Below are positions 5,923-11,862 of a DNA stretch of 19,417 bases, one piece after another (positions within the stretch are counted from its first letter, which is position 1; every line of letters starts with the position of its first letter). Source of the stretch: JALRBM01 sp964477195. GTDB lineage: Bacteria > Patescibacteriota > Saccharimonadia > Saccharimonadales > Saccharimonadaceae. The notes beneath the pieces were generated by a model. That model was not told the DNA's origin. It saw only the letters and a list, made by a program, of their open reading frames with translations, and ran no database searches. Both the position numbers and the translations under genes were made by a program. The stretch covers positions 1 to 19,417 of the forward strand of contig CAYZCX010000015.1 in NCBI GenBank assembly GCA_964477195.1. Direction: 5' to 3'.

Positions 5923-6576
5923 ATGGCAACAAAAACAACCGAAAGATATCCAGCTAACCTAACGATAGATTATCCGGCAAAACTCGATCGTCTTACGACA
6001 TTTTTCCGCGCTATATGGGCAATTCCGGCGCTTGTCATACTGTCTCTTTTGACGATGACAGGTAGTAGTAGCAACCAAGAATTCATGCATCAGGCAGGAA
6101 ACGAAATGTCAAAAGACGGGGGTGAAATTGTTGTCGGCCTTTTTATTGCAACGGTTCTCATGATTTTGTTTCGGCAGCGATACCCACGCTGGTGGTTTGA
6201 TTTCGTGCTCGAGCTTAATCGATTTTCTGCACGGGTGGGCGCCTATCTTTTTCTACTCACCGACAAATACCCATCGACAGTCGAGACGCAGTCAGTTCAC
6301 ATGGATATAGTATATCCGGATGTTAAGAAAGACCTTAATAGGTGGCTGCCACTTATAAAATGGCTTTTGGCATTGCCGCACTATATAGTCCTTCTCGTGT
6401 TAATGATTGGAGCGTTCGTGGCGACGCTTATCGCGTGGTTTGCCATACTGTTCACGGGGCGCTATCCAAAAGGCTTGTTTGACTATGTTGTTGGTGTGGG
6501 AAGATGGAATCTTCGTGTGGCGGCCTACGCATCGCTATTAGTAACGGATAAATACCCACCCTTTAGTCTTAAATAA
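5923..6576 (+). CDS. DUF4389 family membrane protein
   Basis: The 217-residue protein has the features of DUF4389 (Pfam PF14333): a YPANLTIDYPAKLDRLTTFF start, membrane segments near residues 26-44 and 67-84 and a long hydrophobic region at 145-185, and a repeated motif. The motif occurs as RYPRWWFDFVLELNRFSARV...TDKYP (about 87-117) and again as RYPKGLFDYVVGVGRWNLRV...TDKYP near the C-terminus, so the protein is an internal duplication. The family is thought to sit in the cytoplasmic membrane; no biochemical role is established. The start is well supported by AAGGAG eight bases before the ATG. It may be cotranscribed with the SRPBCC gene 37 bases downstream. Confidence 0.85.
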   Translation: MATKTTERYPANLTIDYPAKLDRLTTFFRAIWAIPALVILSLLTMTGSSSNQEFMHQAGNEMSKDGGEIVVGLFIATVLMILFRQRYPRWWFDFVLELNRFSARVGAYLFLLTDKYPSTVETQSVHMDIVYPDVKKDLNRWLPLIKWLLALPHYIVLLVLMIGAFVATLIAWFAILFTGRYPKGLFDYVVGVGRWNLRVAAYASLLVTDKYPPFSLK

Positions 6577-6613
6577 TATATAAAGATAATAAAAATTGTT
6601 TTAAGGAGAATGA

Positions 6614-7141
6614 ATGATGCATGAAGATACAACAAAGCCGGGTGATGTAGTTATTGAAAATAACCGCGCGACATTGGATTTTACGCGATTTATAAAAAGC
6701 GATCCCGCTCGCGTATGGAAAGTAATTACTGACCCGCGGGAGTTCGGCATTTGGTACAACGCTCACGCAGAGATCGATCCACGTTTGGGCGGGATGTTCA
6801 CGGTTCATTCAGGTCCGTTTACCTGGGCTGGCAAAATTCTTGCCTGGGAACCAACGAGTCTTTTTAAATATGAGCACAACCACGAGTCAGTCGAAGAAAT
6901 GCCTGGCGGCCAGCAAACAATTGTGACATGGACGGTGACACCAAAGCCAGACGGAACCGAGGTGCGGTTTGTGCAGAGCGGACTTACTTCGACGGGTGGT
7001 TTTGCCCCGGGGACGCATGTCGTATTAGACCGCCTCGTTGCACATATTGAGGGAAGAGAAATGCCTGATTTCAATGACTATTACGGGGAAGTCGAACCAC
7101 TTTACGCAGAGTGGAGTGCTGATAACGAGACGACACAGTAG
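6614..7141 (+). CDS. SRPBCC / AHSA1-type protein
   Basis: The 175-residue protein has the strand-helix start TLDFTRFIKSDPARVWKVIT, then PREFGIWYNAHAEIDPRLGG, a FTVHSGPFTWAGKILAWEP strand pair, TIVTWTVTPKPDGTEVRFVQ and a long C-terminal segment. This order fits the AHSA1 branch of the SRPBCC fold, which encloses a hydrophobic ligand pocket. The C-terminus is longer than in the protein at 3828. AAGGAG lies five bases before the ATG at 6614; a second ATG follows at once. It probably shares a transcript with the DUF4389 gene upstream. The ligand is unknown. Confidence 0.83.
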   Translation: MMHEDTTKPGDVVIENNRATLDFTRFIKSDPARVWKVITDPREFGIWYNAHAEIDPRLGGMFTVHSGPFTWAGKILAWEPTSLFKYEHNHESVEEMPGGQQTIVTWTVTPKPDGTEVRFVQSGLTSTGGFAPGTHVVLDRLVAHIEGREMPDFNDYYGEVEPLYAEWSADNETTQ

Positions 7142-7239
7142 TTATGTTTTGAACTTCCCAAGGTGTTAATATACACTAGGGGTATCCGATAGTATGTCGG
7201 AATCGTACCGTCCACTCGCGATAGTAGTAAGGATGACAG

Positions 7240-8169
7240 ATGACAGCAACCTCAGGGGCTAGGCCATTGCTCGATGACCCACCCTCATTTGGCATGAGAA
7301 TGCTCGTGTGGGTGTTCGTGACGGTCCCCACCGCTGCAATCATCGCTGGCATTGTTTTTGCCATCAAGCTTGGGTGGGGGCCCACTTGGCTAGATCTGGC
7401 GATGGGTGTAGTACTGTTCTCCGTCACCTGTGCTGGTATCGGTGTTGGTTTTCACCGATACTTTACGCACGGTGCGTTCAAGGCCAACCGGCGTCTGCGT
7501 ATTGCTCTGGCCTATGCTGGCTCGCTGGCTGGTCAGGGCGAGATCATTCAATGGGTGGCCGATCACCGGCGTCACCACGCTTTCTCTGACCGGGATGGCG
7601 ATCCGCATTCGCCCTGGCTTTTTGGGACATCTCTTTTCGCAGTTGCTCGTGGCTTCTGGCATTCGCATATGGGCTGGCTTTATGCTCGTGAGCTTAGTAA
7701 CCGTGGGCGATTTGCGCCCGATCTACTGGAGGATGAAGACATCCGTCGTATCGATCGGCGATTTCCGTGGATTGTGACAGCAACGTTTCTGATCCCGGCA
7801 ATCGTTGGAGGTGTAGTGACGTTGTCATGGCAGGGGGCATTGTCGGGCCTGTTCTGGGCCGGTATTGTTCGCTTCGGGATTTTGCATCACGTGACATGGT
7901 CGATCAATTCGATCTGTCACATGGTGGGAGAACGTCCGTTCGAATCGCGTGACAAGGCACGCAATTTCTGGCCGCTGGCGATCTTCTCGTTCGGCGAGTC
8001 GTGGCATAACCTGCATCACGCCGACCCTACATGTGCGCGCCATGGTGTGCTCAAGGGCCAGGTTGACATCAATGCACGGATCATCTGGATCTGCGAAAAG
8101 TTCGGCTGGGCGACTGACGTTCGCTGGCCGACACCGGCGCGACTGGCGAAGAAGCGCCGCGCTGCGTAG
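7240..8169 (+). CDS. Acyl-CoA / acyl-lipid delta-9-type fatty acid desaturase
   Basis: The 309-residue integral membrane protein has all three histidine boxes of the di-iron desaturases: HRYFTH (72-77), HRRHH (109-113) and HNLHH (256-260), plus hydrophobic pairs near 22-68 and 176-215. It introduces a double bond into fatty acyl chains using oxygen and an electron donor. The C-terminal block GESWHNLHHADPTCARHGV followed by RIIWICEKFGWATDVRWP resembles actinobacterial desaturases, as far as I can judge from memory. SD TAAGGA lies seven bases before the ATG. The gene is visibly GC-richer than the genes upstream, consistent with transfer. In an organism with limited lipid synthesis it could act on host-derived acyl chains. 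No matching electron-donor gene is nearby. Confidence 0.9.
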   Translation: MTATSGARPLLDDPPSFGMRMLVWVFVTVPTAAIIAGIVFAIKLGWGPTWLDLAMGVVLFSVTCAGIGVGFHRYFTHGAFKANRRLRIALAYAGSLAGQGEIIQWVADHRRHHAFSDRDGDPHSPWLFGTSLFAVARGFWHSHMGWLYARELSNRGRFAPDLLEDEDIRRIDRRFPWIVTATFLIPAIVGGVVTLSWQGALSGLFWAGIVRFGILHHVTWSINSICHMVGERPFESRDKARNFWPLAIFSFGESWHNLHHADPTCARHGVLKGQVDINARIIWICEKFGWATDVRWPTPARLAKKRRAA

Positions 8170-8196
8170 TACCGCCCGTCTGTCATCTGATGTCGA

Positions 8197-8233
8197 ATGG
8201 TGCGCGGAAGGAGATTTTTCTTTCGCGCACCAT
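8197..8233. other. Ten-pair hairpin behind the desaturase gene
   Basis: ATGGTGCGCG (8197-8206) pairs with CGCGCACCAT (8224-8233) around a 17-base loop that contains GGAGATTTTTC. It follows the desaturase stop by 27 bases and has no T run on the plus strand, so terminator function is uncertain. Confidence 0.45.
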
Positions 8234-8250
8234 ATAAAAAAATTATTTTC

Positions 8251-8289
8251 TCTCCATAATTCTCGAGTAATCTTCGAGAATTATGGAGA
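8251..8289 (-). terminator. Perfect 16-pair hairpin, probable terminator of the serpin-like gene
   Basis: TCTCCATAATTCTCGA (8251-8266) is the exact reverse complement of 8274-8289, with a 7-base loop. Read on the minus strand it is followed by GAAAATAATTTTTTT. It lies about 50 bases past the stop of the minus-strand gene at 8339. Confidence 0.7.
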
Positions 8290-8291
8290 AT

Positions 8292-8323
8292 GCTGGATGA
8301 CGACGAACACGTCGCCATCCAGC
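8292..8323 (-). other. Second hairpin behind the serpin-like gene
   Basis: GCTGGATGACGAC and GTCGCCATCCAGC pair over 13 positions with one mismatch around a 6-base loop. It stands directly before the 16-pair hairpin, giving a tandem stem-loop end to the transcript. Confidence 0.55.
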
Positions 8324-8338
8324 GCTCCTTGTAGCTAC

Positions 8339-9223
8339 TTACAGCTCGGCCAGGCTGCCTTCGGGCGTCTTCCACGAATCGAAGTCCGCGTAGAACGCCC
8401 CGATCGGCAGATCACTGCCGGACTGGGTGAACCAGCCGATGAACGGCCGGTTGAAGATGATCGGCTCTGCGATCGGTCCGCCTCCTCGCGTTGAGATGCC
8501 GGTGGCGACCTTGATGCGAGCGCCCTCTTCGTTCATGCGCAGGCGGAACTGCTGGAAAGCCTGTCCGATCTTGTTGGCTGCGCACGATGCACCCACCATC
8601 CAGTCCAGCGAAGGCTGGGCGTTGATTTCCAAAGTCGGAATGACAACGCCGCTAACCAAACTGGTGTTTTGGATGCGCTCTCGGCTGGACATGGCGGTCA
8701 TCGCGATACGCACCATGTCCAGCTCGTGCTGAGGGCGATTGGCCATCATGACCCAGACGGATGAGCCGTCCTTCGTGCGAAGTCGAACGAGTCGGCCATC
8801 CCCGATGCCAGGCGGCAAAGCGAAGAACTCAGCGCCCTGTGTCGGGACGCTGAATGCGCTGTAGCCCTGCCCAGTTTCGTAGCTGGTGACAGTCGTTCGC
8901 TTGGCTGCGACGGCCCATTCCACGAACATGTCGAGAATGGATGCCGCACCGAGTCCGCCGAATTCTCGGAACAACGGCTCGAAGCCATTCTCCACGAGGA
9001 ACTGGTTGAGTACTTCTGCGCTGCCCGAGATCATACCCTTGAGATTCTGCAGCTTCTCGACCTCTCCGGCGTGGCGCTCGTACCATGCGAAGAAGAGCTG
9101 CTGCATCATGTTGCCGTCCTGGGCCCACCAGTCAGAACCATATGCCTGCGACAGAGCCGTCAGGGCATGGGCCATGGTGGTGGTGTCCAGGACCATGGTG
9201 GAAAAAGTAGCTCGCTGAGTCAC
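8339..9223 (-). CDS. Serpin-like protein (294 aa), GC-rich cassette
   Basis: The middle and C-terminal parts follow the serpin order by eye: YSAFSVPTQGAEFFALPPG (121-139), a VWVMM strand, VVIPTLEINAQPSLDWMVGA (193-212), the hinge MNEEGARIKVATGIS (230-244), and IIFNRPFIGWF (255-265), the usual FxxxRPFxxxI signature. In serpins the reactive-centre loop lies between the last two. The N-terminal helices are present but short: the protein is about 80 residues under the usual length. Hinge positions P12-P10 are I, K and V instead of small residues, so inhibition by loop insertion looks unlikely. No signal peptide is seen. GTG at 9223 is chosen because GGAGG lies five bases upstream; an in-frame TTG lies further out. 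GC-rich and isolated. Other possibility: an unrelated fold with chance likeness. Confidence 0.5.
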   Translation of the reverse strand: MTQRATFSTMVLDTTTMAHALTALSQAYGSDWWAQDGNMMQQLFFAWYERHAGEVEKLQNLKGMISGSAEVLNQFLVENGFEPLFREFGGLGAASILDMFVEWAVAAKRTTVTSYETGQGYSAFSVPTQGAEFFALPPGIGDGRLVRLRTKDGSSVWVMMANRPQHELDMVRIAMTAMSSRERIQNTSLVSGVVIPTLEINAQPSLDWMVGASCAANKIGQAFQQFRLRMNEEGARIKVATGISTRGGGPIAEPIIFNRPFIGWFTQSGSDLPIGAFYADFDSWKTPEGSLAEL

Positions 9224-9315
9224 AGTTACCTCCGGTCGATTACCCAAAAGCCGTATGGCAGATGGGCGTCAATGCGTAGAGTACGTACTGGCGGCCATCT
9301 ACCATGAAGTTGCTA

Positions 9316-9364
9316 CAAGGAGTTATAGAAGCGCAAATTGCTTTTGCGCACCCATAACTCCTTG
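9316..9364. other. Two-tier perfect hairpin between the serpin-like and DUF1801 genes
   Basis: Outer arms CAAGGAGTTAT (9316-9326) and ATAACTCCTTG (9354-9364) enclose inner arms GCGCAAA (9331-9337) and TTTGCGC (9343-9349), with a symmetric 4-base internal loop. It lies behind the DUF1801 gene and could end its transcript, although no T run follows on the minus strand. The arms contain an SD-like AAGGAG that would be masked in the hairpin. Confidence 0.55.
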
Positions 9365-9409
9365 CAGATTGTTAAGGTGCAAAACTAGGTAATTTTAACA
9401 TTGAATAGA

Positions 9410-9859
9410 CTATAAGTCAATTGACGCTTGTGGTATGACTGTCTGATTTTGGACGACTTCAGCATAGGCGGCGATGAGAAGTTCCTTGAGAATCCCCATA
9501 TCTATATCTCCAAGGCATTTTATGTAGAGACATGCTTTGCCGAGTGTGTGTGGCCCGAGCCTTTCGAGAAGTTTTTTGTGCCGCTCTATTCCGTATGACA
9601 GATAAAGGGTCAGCGCAGCTTTTCGAGGAGAAAAACCAATTGCCAGTGCATCACCTTCGCGTCCACTGGCGTAGACATAATGATACTGTCCAAAACCAAT
9701 AATACTCGAACCCCACATTTGGGGAGCTTTTCCCGTAATTTCTTGCAGAAGTGCTGAGAGCATTTCGCTATCTTTGCGTTTTTCTTCGTCTGAAATCGCT
9801 GCAATAAACGCTGTGACACTTTTGCTTGTCACGGTTGTTTTATTTTGAGCCCGGCTCAT
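9410..9859 (-). CDS. DUF1801 domain protein (YdhG/CyaY-like fold)
   Basis: The 149-residue protein has the DUF1801 sequence style: SVTAFIAAISDEEKRKDSEM, LLQEITGKAPQMWGSSIIGF, GQYHYVYASGREGDALAIGF, SPRKAALTLYLSYG and a closing KACLYIKCLGDIDMGILKEL. The family shares the YdhG/CyaY-like fold; function is not established. The ATG at 9859 follows AAGGGG by nine bases and is chosen over upstream ATGs that would run into the divergent MurF-like promoter region. The two genes diverge with their starts about 70 bases apart. Confidence 0.85.
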   Translation of the reverse strand: MSRAQNKTTVTSKSVTAFIAAISDEEKRKDSEMLSALLQEITGKAPQMWGSSIIGFGQYHYVYASGREGDALAIGFSPRKAALTLYLSYGIERHKKLLERLGPHTLGKACLYIKCLGDIDMGILKELLIAAYAEVVQNQTVIPQASIDL

Positions 9860-9887
9860 GCTTGTAATCCCCTTATGGTACATCATT

Positions 9888-9895
9888 AGTATACT
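9888..9895. promoter_or_regulatory. Palindromic -10 element possibly shared by the divergent DUF1801 and MurF-like genes
   Basis: AGTATACT is self-complementary, so it reads TATACT as a -10 on both strands. Predicted starts are near 9902 (plus) and 9881 (minus). No good -35 was found on either side, so confidence is modest. Confidence 0.35.
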
Positions 9896-9932
9896 CGAAT
9901 TGAATGGTTTTGTTCTTGCTCTCAAATCGTTT

Positions 9933-11228
9933 ATGATGAAGAAAGATATGTTTAAAAGATACGTACAGAAAAAAATCGAAAAATATGTAATAGAATACTT
10001 TCAGAAACACCCTGAAGTAAAGCTTGTGGCAGTGGCGGGGAGTGTGGGGAAGACGAGTACTAAGCAGGCGATTGCAACGCTACTTTCTCAAAAATACCGC
10101 GTGGCGATGCATGAGGGCAATCACAATACCGAGATGAGTATCCCGCTCGCTATTATGGGCGTCGAATATCCTGAAAAAGTAAAAAGTATCGCAGCTTGGC
10201 TTTCTGTCTTTCGCGCTATGCGGGCTCGTATTAAAGAACCGATGAACGTTGATGTTATTGTGGCTGAATTGGGAACAGACCATCCTGGCGAGATTGCTCA
10301 CTTCGGAACGTATCTTCATCCAGATATTGGTGTCATTACCTCTATTACACCTGAGCATATGGAGTTTTTCGCAACGATTGAAGCAGTGGCCGAGGAAGAA
10401 ATGGGCGTTGCAAACTTCTCTAAACTTGCAATTATAAATAGAGACGATATCGATGGCCGTTTTGCGGAACTTCTGACAAATACGAATATAGATACGTATG
10501 GAACGACAGGCAAGGCAGAGTATCGTTTTGAAATTAAGGATTTTTCGGTCGATGAAGGATATGTTGGGACAGTCATCACGCCTGATTTTGACCAGCCAAT
10601 CGCGGCCTCTATTCGCGTTATTGGTGAGCATAGCCTTCGTCCTGCAATGGGTGCGGTTGCCGTGGCAACGAAGCTTGGTCTTGGTCCAAACGAAATCGCA
10701 GCCGGCCTGAAGCAAATTCGTGCAGTTCCTGGCCGAATGAATGTCCTGAAAGGGCTTGATGGCTCTATGATTATTGACGACACGTACAATTCGAGTCCAC
10801 TTGCGGTCAGTTCAGCCTTGCAGACACTCTACAGCATGCAGGCACCACAACGGATCGCCGTCCTTGGCAGTATGAATGAGCTCGGTGCCGTATCTGCAGT
10901 CGAGCATGAAAAAGTAGGAGCGATGTGTGATCCAAGCTTGCTTGCATGGGTGGTAACGGTGGGTGATGAAGCCGAAAAAAACCTTGCTCCAGCAGCACGT
11001 GCGCGTGGATGCCAGGTGCGAAGCTTTAAAAACGCGATAGAAGCCGGTGGATTTGTTCATAGTGTCATGGAAAAAGGTGCAGCGATCCTCCTCAAAGGAT
11101 CTCAAGGCGATATTTACCTGGAAGAAGCAGTTAAAATCCTTGCCCTCATGACCGAAGATGACAAGTTAGTTCGTCAATCTCCCGCCTGGATGGCGGTAAA
11201 AGATAAGTTCTTTTCGCAATTTAAGTAA
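9933..11228 (+). CDS. murF: MurF-like Mur ligase lacking the usual N-terminal domain
   Basis: MurF joins D-Ala-D-Ala to the UDP-MurNAc-tripeptide with ATP in peptidoglycan synthesis. The 431-residue protein has the ATP loop AGSVGKTSTK (35-44), then EGNHNTEMSIPLAIMG, the HPDIGVITSITPEHMEFF region, a MurF-style DDTYNSSPLAVSSALQTL signature and the C-terminal Rossmann domain with IAVLGSMNELG. Normal MurF has an N-terminal UDP-binding domain of about 80-100 residues before the ATP loop; here only about 34 residues precede it. The substrate may therefore differ or be held otherwise. The start is uncertain: ATG 9933 begins MMKKDMFKRY, with ATG codons 3 and 15 bases further on, and none has an SD. 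Longer in-frame extension to 9858 overlaps the divergent gene and is unlikely. Confidence 0.8.
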   Translation: MMKKDMFKRYVQKKIEKYVIEYFQKHPEVKLVAVAGSVGKTSTKQAIATLLSQKYRVAMHEGNHNTEMSIPLAIMGVEYPEKVKSIAAWLSVFRAMRARIKEPMNVDVIVAELGTDHPGEIAHFGTYLHPDIGVITSITPEHMEFFATIEAVAEEEMGVANFSKLAIINRDDIDGRFAELLTNTNIDTYGTTGKAEYRFEIKDFSVDEGYVGTVITPDFDQPIAASIRVIGEHSLRPAMGAVAVATKLGLGPNEIAAGLKQIRAVPGRMNVLKGLDGSMIIDDTYNSSPLAVSSALQTLYSMQAPQRIAVLGSMNELGAVSAVEHEKVGAMCDPSLLAWVVTVGDEAEKNLAPAARARGCQVRSFKNAIEAGGFVHSVMEKGAAILLKGSQGDIYLEEAVKILALMTEDDKLVRQSPAWMAVKDKFFSQFK

Positions 11229-11258
11229 AAAAGCTCGAGTTTAGTCCGGCCAACCTTC

Positions 11259-11287
11259 TAGACTCATATATAAAAAAGTTATATAGT
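11259..11287 (+). promoter_or_regulatory. Promoter of cassette D
   Basis: TAGACT (11259-11264), 17 bases, TATAGT (11282-11287). The predicted start near 11294 gives a 30-base leader before the ATG at 11324 and excludes the in-frame ATG at 11288. Confidence 0.5.
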
Positions 11288-11323
11288 ATGGTTCTAGTCC
11301 ATCGAAAACAGAAGGGTAGGGCT

Positions 11324-11749
11324 ATGGGTTTGTTTGGCAGTGACCCCGAGGTCGTTCAGAAGTGGCTGCCGCGTCGCGTCCGCCGAGAAATCAAGCGCTA
11401 CAGGCCGGAACTCGTCACGCCTGAGACCGACATCTATGCTCGTGTGGATGTTTCGGTGTACGGGGGTGAAGCTCGCGTCATGCTGGAATTCAATATTTTT
11501 CCAGTAAAGGTGGTGGAGTACCTCAACCCGGTCTTCGAGAACGCTGAAACCGACTGGCAGGAACTTGCGGAAGTCGCAGCCTGGGCAATCATGATGGAAA
11601 ATCTCGAGCATCTCGCTCTTGTCAAACAAGCGGCGAGTGAGCTGGGAGACCATCACTACTACCTCAAGCTCCGTCACTACCGGTGTGTAATGTACCAGTC
11701 CGTAGATAACCCCGATCTCACGCCTCTTCGTGTACTTACGTTTTCGTGA
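11324..11749 (+). CDS. GC-rich orphan protein (141 aa), cassette D
   Basis: Not recognised. The protein begins MGLFGSDPEVVQKWLPRRVR, with a basic patch to residue 25, then strands (DIYARVDVSVYGGEARVMLE), an acidic helix (DWQELAEVAAWAIMMENLEH) and a C-terminal part rich in His, Tyr and Arg (HHYYLKLRHYRCVMY). It has no signal peptide. An in-frame ATG at 11288 lies 36 bases upstream, but the -10 element overlaps it; AAGGGTAGG lies ahead of the ATG at 11324. The gene is GC-rich and ends one base before a perfect 20-base palindrome. It stands between the MurF-like gene and leuS and has no visible link to either. Confidence 0.68.
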   Translation: MGLFGSDPEVVQKWLPRRVRREIKRYRPELVTPETDIYARVDVSVYGGEARVMLEFNIFPVKVVEYLNPVFENAETDWQELAEVAAWAIMMENLEHLALVKQAASELGDHHYYLKLRHYRCVMYQSVDNPDLTPLRVLTFS

Positions 11750-11750
11750 C

Positions 11751-11791
11751 TAATAGGGCCAAGCGACATGCCATGTCGCTTGGCCCTATTA
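11751..11791. terminator. Perfect 20-pair palindrome behind cassette D
   Basis: Bases 11751-11770 are the exact reverse complement of 11772-11791, with a single C between them. The RNA would form a long stem with a small loop around CATGCCATG. It begins one base after the TGA of cassette D and is followed by AAAATTGG, not a T run, so it may act as a symmetric end, a recombination site or a cruciform as much as a classic terminator. Confidence 0.6.
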
Positions 11792-11844
11792 AAATTGGTC
11801 GTATAGCATCTCCTGTTACCCCAGTTTTTCCAGATAGGCAACTC

Positions 11845-11853
11845 TGGTATAAT
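11845..11853 (+). promoter_or_regulatory. Extended -10 promoter of leuS
   Basis: TGG-TATAAT (TATAAT at 11848-11853) is an extended -10. The predicted start near 11860 leaves about three bases before the ATG at 11863, so the leuS mRNA should be leaderless. No good -35 is visible. Confidence 0.65.
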
Positions 11854-11862
11854 AGACAAGTT

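Noticed and set aside
7390..8043. Several 60-120 codon frames overlapping the desaturase gene on both strands
   Set aside because: These arise from the GC-rich codon use of the desaturase, whose three histidine boxes identify the true frame.
10080..10715. Long minus-strand frame of 211 codons inside the MurF-like gene
   Set aside because: It is the antisense shadow of a well-supported Mur ligase and its translation has no family resemblance.
11746..11862. Longer leuS reading frame starting at 11746
   Set aside because: The extra 39 codons run through the 20-base palindrome and the leuS -10 element and look nothing like a LeuRS N-terminus; MKRYNPTEIEQKW at 11863 is the normal start.
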